From NCBI RefSeq assembly GCF_002742335.1, contig NZ_MDGR01000007.1, positions 1,306,501 to 1,370,500 of the forward strand: DNA of 64,000 nucleotides. Reading direction: 5' to 3'. The translations under genes and the position numbers were made by a program. The stretch comes from Reichenbachiella sp. 5M10 (lineage in GTDB: Bacteria > Bacteroidota > Bacteroidia > Cytophagales > Cyclobacteriaceae). This document shows positions 17,599-27,149 of the stretch, piece after piece (position 1 is the stretch's first letter; every line of letters begins with the position of its first letter). The notes under the pieces are model-generated. The model did no database searches and was not told where the DNA came from. It was given only the letters and a program-made list of their open reading frames with translations.

Positions 17599-20500
17599 AT
17601 GAAAGCAAATAGAAAGTGTCATTTGGTCGTAGGGTTGCTGTTGAGTTGTAGTTTGGCATGGGCACAACCCCAATTTTCCAATCTCAAATTTGAGAATTAC
17701 TCTACACCGCAGGGATTGTCGAGTAGTACATGCCTGGAAGTGTTTCAGGATAGCCGTGGTTTTTTGTGGTTTGGGACGATCGACGGGCTCAACCGCTATG
17801 ACGGGTATGGTTTTGAGGTTTTTCGTCCGATCATTGGTGACTCCACATCCATTAGCAACAACAGAGTTTATGCTCTCGAAGAAGATAAATATGGTAACCT
17901 GTGGGTAGGAACCAAGAATGGGTTGAACATATATCGACACGAAAAGGGGGCTTTCCGACGGATACACTTATACGACAAAAATCTTTTTCACATCAATACG
18001 CGTGACGTCATCAATGACATTGATTACAACCCGTTAACCAATGAAATTTGGGTGGCTACTAAAAATGGAGTGAGCAAGACAGAATTGAGTCGCTTTGACT
18101 CAGGCGATGAACAAGCACTTCATTTTTCTCACTATGTCAACCATCCTTCGGACAAGACCTCCTTGGATGACAATGATGTCTCTCGTATAGATATTGACGA
18201 ACAAGGTAATGTTTGGTTGGTGACCGGAGGAAGCCATTTGCATAGATACAGACCTGATCAGGACAATTTTCAACGAATCACCATCCCCAACAATGGAGGA
18301 GAATCTTTAGATCACTTGCCTAAGGCGTTGATGGTAGATAAGGGAGGCAAGGTATGGGTAGGCAATAACCTGTCGCAGTTGGCTGTGATGGACCAAAATC
18401 AGGTTTTTGAAAACCCTGTCATTGCAGAGGAAAGCATAGCGATATATGACATCTATCAAGGGCAAGATCACAACGTCTGGATTGCTACCTCCGACCATGG
18501 AGTCTATGTAGTGGATACTCAAGGGAAACTGTTGCATCATATGCAGCATGATTCTAGTGATCCCTTCTCTATACCCAACAATCAAGCGTCCAAGTTGCTG
18601 CAAGATCAGGATGGTATATTCTGGATTGCGACATACAACGAAGGGATGGTTAAGTTGGATTTGTCCAAAGGAGCTTTCGGGCACAACTTCTACAAAAAGA
18701 GTAAAGATTCTGATATTAGAATAGCACAGGCTGTCATGCAAGACCTAAAGGGGCGATTGTGGATAGGTACGGATGGTGCAGGTATCAATTATTTTGATGA
18801 AATGTCAGGGAAGTTTGAGCAGTTTAGACATGATCCCAAAAATCCCAACTCACTGAGTTCTGATAAGGTCCTGTATTTGGAAAAATGCTATGATGGGGAT
18901 ATTTGGGTATGTACTTTGGATGGGGGATTAAATAAGTTTGATCCAGAGACCAAGCGCTATGTCCATTACAAACATGACCAATCTGATTCTACTAGCATTG
19001 CCCAAAATTCAGTGTGGTGTGCAGTAGAAGATCAAAAGCACCGATTATGGGCAGGGACGCAAGAGGAAGGTCTCAATGTATTGGACCCTCGGACGGGTAG
19101 CTTTGTACAATTTGAACACACACCCTATGACTCGACCAGTATTTTAGGAGATTATGTGTTTTCATTATACATAGACTCACAAGAGAGACTTTTGGTAGGC
19201 ACGTCTATAGGTATGTGTTGGGCTGATATCTCTGGCGATTTGAGCGAAGGGTTGGTTTTTAATAAAGTCGATGAACCCAATGTCACAGGCATATTGATCA
19301 ATGATATCGTAGAAGATCATTTGGGGGATATTTGGGTAGGATCTGATTTGGGCTTGCACAGATTGAGTGCTGATCTCAATTTGAAAAAGACCTACTCTAC
19401 CGAAGATGGAATCCCCAACAATCTAGTGATAGGAGTGGAGGAGGATGAGCAAAAGCAGCTTTGGCTCATCACCAAAAGTGGAATGAGTTGTTTCGATTTT
19501 GAAACAGAAAGTTTCAAAAATTACAACGTCAGTGATGGATTGCAGGAGATGGAATACCAAAGTAAGTCGATTGCCCGACTCAAGGACGGTCGAATATTGG
19601 CAGGAGGAATCAACGGATTCAACCTTTTTGATCCTCGCAACATTGCCCAGGATACGCTACAAGTATTGCCGATATTGATAGATTTTAAAATCTTGAATCA
19701 CTCCATACATGCTGGAGAGGAGTTGAATGGGCGGGTCATTTTAGAGCACGCATTGGATCAGTCCAAAGAAATAGTCTTGAAGCACAACGAAGGGTACATC
19801 ACCCTTTCTTTTGTCGCTTTGCACATGCATAATCCCGACCGTGTCAAATATGCCTACAAATTACATGGAGCAGATCAGAGCTTTGTACAGGCGGGACCGA
19901 CCCGCATGGCGAATTACTCTGGATTGCAGCCGGGGAGTTATCGTTTTGAGGTAAAGGCCTCTTTGAATGGGGACTGGAGTACCGCGGCTTCTACCGTTCT
20001 ATGGCTCGAAGTACTTCCACCGCCATGGAAAACTTGGTGGGCCTATACGATCTATATTCTTTTGATCTCATTGGCTACATGGATGCTTTTCAAATATTAC
20101 ACCAAGATGGTGAATGAGGAGCGTGAGCGTGAGTTGGACCACATGAAGCTGCAGTTCTTTATGAACGTGTCTCATGAATTTAGAACACCTCTGACGCTTA
20201 TACTGAACCCAGTAGATAAGATCATTTCTTCATTCAATGATCCAGAGATCGTCAAGAATTCTGCGTTTGTCATCCAAAGAAGTGCACGTAAACTGCTCAA
20301 CTTGGTCAATCAACTGCTTGATTTTAGGAAAATGGATTTGGGTAAGGCTCCTCTAGATCCTATAAAAGGGGACATTGTGCCTTTCACCAAGGACATCACG
20401 AAGTTGTTTGAAGATCTGGCTAGAGAAAAGGAGATTGAAATGACGTTTTCGTCGACTATTGATGGCATGTTTATTTGGTTCGATCCGGACAAGATAGAGA

Positions 20501-21762
20501 AAGTGCTATCCAACCTGCTGTCGAATGCACTCAAATTCACTCCGAAGGGAGGAAAAGTAGAAGTGATAGTCGATCACAAACAAGATGTTGGGGGGACTTT
20601 GTTTGGGACACGCAAATTGGGTGAATCCGTAGAAATAAAAGTAAAGGATACAGGGATAGGCCTGAAGAAAGAGCAACTTAGTGCTGTCTTCGATCGCTTT
20701 TTTCACATCGACAATACCAACTCTGGTACTGGGATAGGACTCAATTTCACCAAAAGTCTCGTCGAGCAGCATGATGGTGTGATCACCGTAGAGAGTGATT
20801 ATGGACAAGGGAGTTGCTTTACAGTGAATCTACCGTTGGAAAGCAAGCAACTTCAAGACGCGCTCAAGGGAAACCAAGAAGTCAGGCGTACGATCAAGGA
20901 TTTTGACATGAATAGCATCAAGTCCTTGGAATATGAAATTTCGATTTCGGATATGAATGTATTGGATTCGGATGAAACGGCAGATACATCTGGGTATCAA
21001 ACCATCCTGATTGTAGAGGACAACAAAGAGTTGCGGGTACACCTGAAGAATGAACTGAGGCACCAGTTTAAAATCAAGGAAGCTGCCAATGGTCAGGAAG
21101 GCCTTGAAAAGGCCAAGAAATTTTATCCAGATATCGTGATCAGTGACGTGATGATGCCAGAGATGGATGGTTTTGAAATGTGTCGCAATATCAAAACCAA
21201 CACCGATACCTGTCACATTCCTGTGATACTCCTGACTGCACGTAGTTTGGAAGAGGACAGGATAGAAGGCTATGAAATAGGAGCCGATGCTTACTTGCCC
21301 AAACCTTTCAATGTCAACGTACTACGTGCTCGGATCAAAAACCTGTTGGAGTCCAAAAAGCGTCTGAGAGAAAAATTTGTGTCCCAGACAGGAATAATGG
21401 CGTCAAGTGAATTGACTACCAACTCTTTGGATGAAAAGTTCTTGGATGATGTGACGAAGGTAATTCTTGACCATGTGAGCGATTCTGATTTTGGATTGGA
21501 GCAGTTGATCAGCGAAATCGGCGTGAGCCGTTCTCATTTCTATCGCAAAATCAACTCTCTAACTGGTCAGAACCCGAGCAATTTTATACGAACCATTCGC
21601 TTGAAGCATGCCGCCGAATTATTGAAGAAGAAAACAGGATCGATCAAAGAGATCGCCTTTATGTCGGGCTTCAACTCAACCGCTTATTTTTCCAAGACTT
21701 TTAGAGAGTTGTTTGGAGTTACTCCCAATGAGTTTGCCAGCGGAGACGGTTCAGGAGCTTGA
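17599..21762 (+). CDS. Hybrid two-component system sensor-regulator (HTCS)
   Basis: This one-protein glycan sensor and transcription factor has 1387 aa. After a signal peptide (cut near LAWAQP) come beta-propeller repeats (about 25-690, many 'GNLWVGT'-like blades), a Y_Y_Y domain (about 735-815), and a membrane span (about WAYTIYILLISLATWML). These are followed by a HisKA domain with phosphorylatable H859 in SHEFRTP, a HATPase domain (N-box LSNLLSNALKF; DTGIGL), a receiver domain with D1183 in ISDVMMPEMDG, and an AraC-type DNA-binding domain at the end. Such proteins bind a specific oligosaccharide in the periplasm and switch on the adjacent susCD operon. It lies between the fucose genes and susC, so it may control both. 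All signalling residues are present. Confidence 0.95.
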   Translation: MKANRKCHLVVGLLLSCSLAWAQPQFSNLKFENYSTPQGLSSSTCLEVFQDSRGFLWFGTIDGLNRYDGYGFEVFRPIIGDSTSISNNRVYALEEDKYGNLWVGTKNGLNIYRHEKGAFRRIHLYDKNLFHINTRDVINDIDYNPLTNEIWVATKNGVSKTELSRFDSGDEQALHFSHYVNHPSDKTSLDDNDVSRIDIDEQGNVWLVTGGSHLHRYRPDQDNFQRITIPNNGGESLDHLPKALMVDKGGKVWVGNNLSQLAVMDQNQVFENPVIAEESIAIYDIYQGQDHNVWIATSDHGVYVVDTQGKLLHHMQHDSSDPFSIPNNQASKLLQDQDGIFWIATYNEGMVKLDLSKGAFGHNFYKKSKDSDIRIAQAVMQDLKGRLWIGTDGAGINYFDEMSGKFEQFRHDPKNPNSLSSDKVLYLEKCYDGDIWVCTLDGGLNKFDPETKRYVHYKHDQSDSTSIAQNSVWCAVEDQKHRLWAGTQEEGLNVLDPRTGSFVQFEHTPYDSTSILGDYVFSLYIDSQERLLVGTSIGMCWADISGDLSEGLVFNKVDEPNVTGILINDIVEDHLGDIWVGSDLGLHRLSADLNLKKTYSTEDGIPNNLVIGVEEDEQKQLWLITKSGMSCFDFETESFKNYNVSDGLQEMEYQSKSIARLKDGRILAGGINGFNLFDPRNIAQDTLQVLPILIDFKILNHSIHAGEELNGRVILEHALDQSKEIVLKHNEGYITLSFVALHMHNPDRVKYAYKLHGADQSFVQAGPTRMANYSGLQPGSYRFEVKASLNGDWSTAASTVLWLEVLPPPWKTWWAYTIYILLISLATWMLFKYYTKMVNEERERELDHMKLQFFMNVSHEFRTPLTLILNPVDKIISSFNDPEIVKNSAFVIQRSARKLLNLVNQLLDFRKMDLGKAPLDPIKGDIVPFTKDITKLFEDLAREKEIEMTFSSTIDGMFIWFDPDKIEKVLSNLLSNALKFTPKGGKVEVIVDHKQDVGGTLFGTRKLGESVEIKVKDTGIGLKKEQLSAVFDRFFHIDNTNSGTGIGLNFTKSLVEQHDGVITVESDYGQGSCFTVNLPLESKQLQDALKGNQEVRRTIKDFDMNSIKSLEYEISISDMNVLDSDETADTSGYQTILIVEDNKELRVHLKNELRHQFKIKEAANGQEGLEKAKKFYPDIVISDVMMPEMDGFEMCRNIKTNTDTCHIPVILLTARSLEEDRIEGYEIGADAYLPKPFNVNVLRARIKNLLESKKRLREKFVSQTGIMASSELTTNSLDEKFLDDVTKVILDHVSDSDFGLEQLISEIGVSRSHFYRKINSLTGQNPSNFIRTIRLKHAAELLKKKTGSIKEIAFMSGFNSTAYFSKTFRELFGVTPNEFASGDGSGA

Positions 21763-22139
21763 TCAGCTTTGTATTGATTTTGAAAATACGTTCATTTTCC
21801 TATAAATAATAATTCTTTTGTATTGAATTTTATTCGTGTTGTGCGGATAAAATGTGCTTTTATTCCACGTATAACTGCTTTTTATCATAATGAGTCATGT
21901 TTTATAAGGTGTGAATCATGAATTATATGCAGTCATTACTTAAACATTTAGAATTGAGGTGTCAATCTGTGGATTGTCACATGAAATGAATGAAAACTAA
22001 AAGTATGAGCGTATGAAACAAAGCATGGAATGAGCTTCTCAGTGAACTAAGAAGTTAGAGAAGCCCGCTTGAGGGTGATCAAGTAAACACCATAAGGTGT
22101 CACTTGGAAAGAATTAAAAGCATATTAAGAAACTAAATT
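21763..22139 (+). promoter_or_regulatory. Intergenic control region and structured leader of the susC operon
   Basis: This 377-nt AT-rich gap has no credible gene. It holds three inverted repeats: 21959-21980 (GTGTCAAT/ATTGTCAC, one mismatch, candidate operator), 22034-22064 (GCTTCTC/GAGAAGC, 18-nt loop) and 22087-22100 (ACACC/GGTGT, 4-nt loop). The last two would fall in the susC mRNA leader. The gap presumably contains the HTCS-responsive promoter, but I found no exact match to the TAnnTTTG -7 element. Boundaries of operator and promoter are inference. Confidence 0.45.
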
Positions 22140-25100
22140 ATGAAAAAAACTATTACTAAGAGCATTGGATTGCCTCTTAAGAGGAGTGTAATCATGTTGT
22201 TGCTGACTTGTCTGTCAGTAGCTACAGTATATGCACAAGAGTCTCAGATATCGGGACAGGTGTTAGATGAAACGGGAGCAGGATTACCAGGAGCTACCGT
22301 GATGGAAATAGGATCCAACAATGGTACCACTACGGATTTGGATGGTAATTTCAACATGAGTGTTGAGGGTCAAAATTCTCAAATCTCTATTTCTTTTATT
22401 GGATACGAAACCAAGACCTTGACTGTGGGTAGTCGTACTCAATTCAGTGTAGATATGCAGGTCGATGCACAGAGTTTGGAAGAAGTAATTGTCGTTGGAT
22501 ACGGTGAGAAAACCAAAGCTACATTGACGGGTGCTGTAGAGCAAGTGACTGCTGCGACTTTTGAAGATCGTGCGGTGACAAACCCAGCTTTATCTCTACA
22601 AGGACAGACTCCAGGTCTAGTGGTCACTCGAGGATCGAGTCGTCCAGGTAATGAAGGGATCACAATGCAGATCAGAGGGGCTACCTCTATCAACGGCGGT
22701 GATCCATTGTGTATCATTGATGGAGTGCCTGTAGTGGGACTTCGTGAATTCTACAACATGAACCCTGACGATATCGAGTCTGTGAGTTTGTTGAAAGATG
22801 CCTCTGCATCTATCTACGGTTCACGTGCAGCCAACGGTGTGATCTTGGTGACTACCAAGAAAGGATCTGGAGGCATGACTGTAGATTATAGCAACAACTT
22901 CCGACTCAACACGATAGGTATTCGTCCTCCGACTCCAGGTATGGAGGAGTATGCTTCGATGTTTATCGAAGCAGTAGAGCAAGATGGAACGAACGACTAC
23001 TGGGGTTGGAGTACTCTGGAAAACATGCAAGGTATGGCCAATGGCGAAGCTAGAATCTATCCAGGGACAGCTTGGGGAGATATTTATCTAGAGAGTTCGG
23101 ATAGATTCAATGATTTCTATGGTGATAGCTTTTCGCAGCAGCACAACTTGAGTATTTCTGGTGGCGATGAGAAAACCAAGTATAGAGTCTCTGGAGGTTT
23201 TGCCGACAACAGAGCTCCGCTCAAAATCGCATATGACGGACAAAAACAATACAATGTTCGATTCAATTTTGAGCACAAACTTTCTGATCGAGTGACCTTC
23301 CAGTCAGGGATGACTTATCAGCAGACCAATAGCTCTAGTCCATCTGGAGGTATACAAGGAGGTGTGTACAATGACCCTCCGGTGTTTCCTGCCAAGAACC
23401 CTTACGGCCAGTGGTATGCCAACTTTAATGTAGGAGGCAGAAACTCCGTAGGTCAAGTAGTCGACGGTGGTACCAAAGACATCAAAGAAGATTTGACGAA
23501 AGTTAATTTGGGATTGAATGTCAACATCATCGAAGGGTTGGATTTCAAAGTGTTGGGGTCGATCAACCGACGTATCGGTCGTACCGACGAGGTTTATTTG
23601 AGTGTACCTCTCTATACGTGGGCTGGAGATCAGATAGGAATGGTCAATTCAAGTTCATCAATTAAAAACACCTACAATGACGCTACCTACCAAAACTATG
23701 GTGGTTTCCTACACTATGACAAGACGATCGCAGAAGATCACTACGTATCTGCTATGGTAGGTGTGACTGCTGATCTCAACGAACATAGAGACTTGATGGG
23801 CAAGCGTACAGGTCTCGAAGATCAAGGAGTGTATGACCTGGATGTGGCAGCCAAAGACCTCATGGAAAATGAAGGGGGAGCTGGACACTGGGGACTCTAC
23901 TCTTATGTGGGTAGATTCAACTATGAGTACCAAGGCAAATATCTGTTGGAATTGATCGGTAGAAGAGACGGTTCTTCGCGATTTGCTGATGGATTCAAAT
24001 GGGCCAACTATGGAGGTGCATCACTAGGATGGGTACTCACAGAAGAGGCGTTCCTTAGAGATAATCCTGTTTTGAGTTTCTGGAAATTGAAAGCCAGTTA
24101 TGGTGAAATGGGTAACCAAGTAGGGATTGGTGAAAATGACTATGTATCTACTATCAGTACAGGTTCGATACCTTTTGGATCTACCCCTGCTATACAAAAT
24201 ACTGCTCGTGTGAGCGGGATTACTACCAATGTGAGAACTTGGGAACGTGTGAAAATGACCAACTTCGGTACTGAGTTTACTCTGCTCAATCATAAGCTGA
24301 ACGGTTCATTTGATTACTACATCAAAGAAAACGAAGGGATGCTGTCGACACCAGTTTTGTCAGCCATATTGGGGGGCAATGCACCTAAAACCAATATAGG
24401 AACCTTGGAGACCAAAGGTTGGGAAGCTGTTTTGGGCTATAAAGACAGAATCGGAGACTTCAACTTTGGTGTATCTGTCAACATGGGTAATAGTACCAAT
24501 GAGCTTGTCAAGCTAGAGGGGTCTGATTCTTACAATGCAGGCAAAGTAGCTCAACGTGAGGGGTATCCTCTCAATTCGTACTTCATGTACCAGACGGATG
24601 GACTTTTTGCTGATCAAGCAGCAGTAGACGCATACTATGCACAGTATACAGCTACTAGTCAAGGAGAGGTGCCTGTACAAAACAATGCGGCTCAGGCACT
24701 CAGACCAGGAGACATCATCAAAGTAGATGCGGATGGCAATGGGTACATTTCTGCGATTTCAGACGAAGGCGGTGATGTGAAATATATGGGTGATGCTGCT
24801 CCTCATTACAACTACGGTATCAATACCAACATGAGTTGGAAAGGGTTTGACTTTACCGCTAACTTCCAAGGAGTACTCAACCAAAATATACAAAGAACGG
24901 GACACATGTCTTATCCTTTTAGAGCGATATGGTCTACGAGTACTACTTCATATCAGGGACTTACTTGGTCAGAAACCAATACAGGGGCTGATTATCCACG
25001 TTTGACTACCAACGGTACTCGATCAGGGTATAACTGGTTGAACAATGATTTTGCTTTGCAGAACAACAGATACATCAGACTCAAAACACTTGTAGTAGGC

Positions 25101-25286
25101 TATACACTACCATCGTCAGTGTTGGAGAAAATCAAGCTGAGAAAAGCAAGAGTGTACTTCTCTGGCAATGACCTGTGGGAAGCTACTTCCATCAAAGATG
25201 GTTATGATCCAGAAATGGGCGAAACGGGTAGCGATATTTATCCATTCACCCGAACCTATTCTTTGGGTCTAGATATCACATTCTAG
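22140..25286 (+). CDS. SusC-family TonB-dependent outer-membrane oligosaccharide transporter
   Basis: This 1048-aa SusC-like receptor imports oligosaccharides into the periplasm using TonB energy. Features in order are a signal peptide (SVATVYAQ), a carboxypeptidase-regulatory-like barrel domain (about 34-105, ISGQVLDETGAGLPGATV), a LEEVIVVGYG segment at the TonB-box position, the plug (about 120-240, including YGSRAANGVILVTTKKG), and a 22-strand barrel ending in the aromatic TYSLGLDITF. Length is typical. It is followed 27 nt later by the SusD-like gene, forming the defining pair of this polysaccharide utilization locus. Substrate must be inferred from the enzymes. No disruption is seen. Confidence 0.95.
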   Translation: MKKTITKSIGLPLKRSVIMLLLTCLSVATVYAQESQISGQVLDETGAGLPGATVMEIGSNNGTTTDLDGNFNMSVEGQNSQISISFIGYETKTLTVGSRTQFSVDMQVDAQSLEEVIVVGYGEKTKATLTGAVEQVTAATFEDRAVTNPALSLQGQTPGLVVTRGSSRPGNEGITMQIRGATSINGGDPLCIIDGVPVVGLREFYNMNPDDIESVSLLKDASASIYGSRAANGVILVTTKKGSGGMTVDYSNNFRLNTIGIRPPTPGMEEYASMFIEAVEQDGTNDYWGWSTLENMQGMANGEARIYPGTAWGDIYLESSDRFNDFYGDSFSQQHNLSISGGDEKTKYRVSGGFADNRAPLKIAYDGQKQYNVRFNFEHKLSDRVTFQSGMTYQQTNSSSPSGGIQGGVYNDPPVFPAKNPYGQWYANFNVGGRNSVGQVVDGGTKDIKEDLTKVNLGLNVNIIEGLDFKVLGSINRRIGRTDEVYLSVPLYTWAGDQIGMVNSSSSIKNTYNDATYQNYGGFLHYDKTIAEDHYVSAMVGVTADLNEHRDLMGKRTGLEDQGVYDLDVAAKDLMENEGGAGHWGLYSYVGRFNYEYQGKYLLELIGRRDGSSRFADGFKWANYGGASLGWVLTEEAFLRDNPVLSFWKLKASYGEMGNQVGIGENDYVSTISTGSIPFGSTPAIQNTARVSGITTNVRTWERVKMTNFGTEFTLLNHKLNGSFDYYIKENEGMLSTPVLSAILGGNAPKTNIGTLETKGWEAVLGYKDRIGDFNFGVSVNMGNSTNELVKLEGSDSYNAGKVAQREGYPLNSYFMYQTDGLFADQAAVDAYYAQYTATSQGEVPVQNNAAQALRPGDIIKVDADGNGYISAISDEGGDVKYMGDAAPHYNYGINTNMSWKGFDFTANFQGVLNQNIQRTGHMSYPFRAIWSTSTTSYQGLTWSETNTGADYPRLTTNGTRSGYNWLNNDFALQNNRYIRLKTLVVGYTLPSSVLEKIKLRKARVYFSGNDLWEATSIKDGYDPEMGETGSDIYPFTRTYSLGLDITF

Positions 25287-25313
25287 TTTTTGGAACTTTA
25301 AAAGCGAACAAAC

Positions 25314-27113
25314 ATGAATAATTATATAAAAATAGCAATGATGGTGGTCTTGACCATCATATTTGGATGTCAGGATAAGTTTTTGGAATTGGATCCACTG
25401 GACAGTGTGACTGAGTCGGTTTATTTCGAGACACCTGAGCACTTCGATGCAGCAGCCAATAACCTGTACTACCAATTGGTGGGCTGGCAAAAGGTAAAAG
25501 GGTCTGGTTTGAGCAATGACTACCAGACAGGATATGCTGATTTCATGGATTTTGGTACAGATTTGATTGCCTTTGTCCAACCAGAAGGAAGAGGTAGTTT
25601 GATCGTCCCAGAGCAGGACAAGTACTGGAGCAACTGTTATTATTGGTTGCGTGATGTCAACATGATTCTCCAAAAAGCCGATGAATACGATGGCAGTCAA
25701 GAGGAAATCAAGCAGCCCATCGGAACTGCACATTTCTTCCGTGCATGGCATCACTTCCTATTGCTACAGCGATTTGGTGGAGTGCCGATTGTGACTTCTG
25801 TGTTGGACTTGGATTCTCCAGAGTTGTCTAGTGCTAGAAATAGCCGATACGAAGTGATTGCTCAGATCTTGGCGGATCTAGATGTAGCGATTGGCTTGTT
25901 GCCCACGGAGCAACAGCTGGACGCTGGCGACAAAGGCAAAATCACCAAATGGGCAGCCATGGCTTTCAAGTCAGAGGTAATGCTCTATGAAGCCACCTGG
26001 GAGAAGTACGTAGGTACTACGACCGATGGTGATGGTGTAAACACAGGAGCAGGCAGTGCCAAGCCTGACAACTACCCTTCGGTAGAGGATATGCTGACAG
26101 GAGCTATTACTTTGTCCAAAGACGTGATGGACAATGGTGGCTATGAGTTATGGAACCATAATACAGAGTTGGACAGCATGAGTAGCTACTATTTGTTCAA
26201 TCTAGAAGATGGTGACTCTAATCCTGCAGGTCTAGATAAGTCATCCAACAAGGAATTTATCATCCAAGGTGTATACGATTTTATCCTAAGAAAAGGAGGA
26301 GCCAATGTAAGTCACGTTGTTGATGGCAGAACTGCTCCAAGTAGAAAATTCATGGATATGTTCTTGTGTACAGATGGTTTGCCAGTGGACAAATCACCAC
26401 GCTTTCAAGGGTATTACAAGGTTTCTGATGAGATTCAGAATAGAGATTACCGCATGACGTCATATTACTACGGGATTCCTGAGGATGGCTCGCCTGCGCT
26501 ATCGCCTCCTACTAGTGAAGGAAACCCAACGGGTATTTTAGGACAGAAGTTTAGATCATGGAACTACCCTGTTTATCGAAATGTCAATGAAGAATCATTC
26601 AATTACCCGTTCTTGAGATTGGCAGAGGTCTATTTGATCTATGCAGAGTCATTGTTCGAGTTGAACGGTACGATTACCGATGCACAGCTGGATGAGTCGA
26701 TCAATAAGATTCGTGAAAGAGCAGGAGTAGCGGATTTGACCAATGCTTTGGTTTCTAATTATAACCTCGACATGCTCGAGGAAATAAGAAGAGAGCGTGC
26801 AGTAGAACTGTTTTTGGAAAACAGCCGATACAATGACCTGAAAAGATGGGGAATCGCTGAGCAAGAGTTGAATGCACCAATCTTGGGTGCAATAGTTGAA
26901 GGAACCTTGTACGAGGCGGACCCTAGTTTGTATGACCCTTCTGTATATATCTATGGAGAACTAGAAGTAGAAAACGGTACGGGTTCACTACTTAGAGCTA
27001 CGGTCATCGACCCAGCATCTAACCGTAGCTTCGATAGAAAGGACTATTTGTTCCCATTGCCGACTGCACAATTGAACCTCAACAGAGCGTTGACTCAGAA
27101 TCCTGAGTGGTAA
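25314..27113 (+). CDS. SusD-family outer-membrane glycan-binding lipoprotein
   Basis: This 599-aa surface lipoprotein forms the lid on the SusC barrel. The lipobox is at IIFGC near residue 20, followed by DKFLELDPLDSVTES, the standard SusD opening. Tetratricopeptide-like helices and the RagB/SusD segments FFRAWHHFLLLQRFGGVPI, PFLRLAEVYLIYAESL, IRRERAVELFLE and a terminal NPEW are visible. It lies between susC and the TIG-domain lipoprotein, likely on one transcript. Length is within the family range and the frame is intact. Binding specificity is not readable from sequence. Confidence 0.95.
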   Translation: MNNYIKIAMMVVLTIIFGCQDKFLELDPLDSVTESVYFETPEHFDAAANNLYYQLVGWQKVKGSGLSNDYQTGYADFMDFGTDLIAFVQPEGRGSLIVPEQDKYWSNCYYWLRDVNMILQKADEYDGSQEEIKQPIGTAHFFRAWHHFLLLQRFGGVPIVTSVLDLDSPELSSARNSRYEVIAQILADLDVAIGLLPTEQQLDAGDKGKITKWAAMAFKSEVMLYEATWEKYVGTTTDGDGVNTGAGSAKPDNYPSVEDMLTGAITLSKDVMDNGGYELWNHNTELDSMSSYYLFNLEDGDSNPAGLDKSSNKEFIIQGVYDFILRKGGANVSHVVDGRTAPSRKFMDMFLCTDGLPVDKSPRFQGYYKVSDEIQNRDYRMTSYYYGIPEDGSPALSPPTSEGNPTGILGQKFRSWNYPVYRNVNEESFNYPFLRLAEVYLIYAESLFELNGTITDAQLDESINKIRERAGVADLTNALVSNYNLDMLEEIRRERAVELFLENSRYNDLKRWGIAEQELNAPILGAIVEGTLYEADPSLYDPSVYIYGELEVENGTGSLLRATVIDPASNRSFDRKDYLFPLPTAQLNLNRALTQNPEW

Positions 27114-27149
27114 GGTAGTAGCAGTTTGCTCAACGAAAAAACATGAAAA

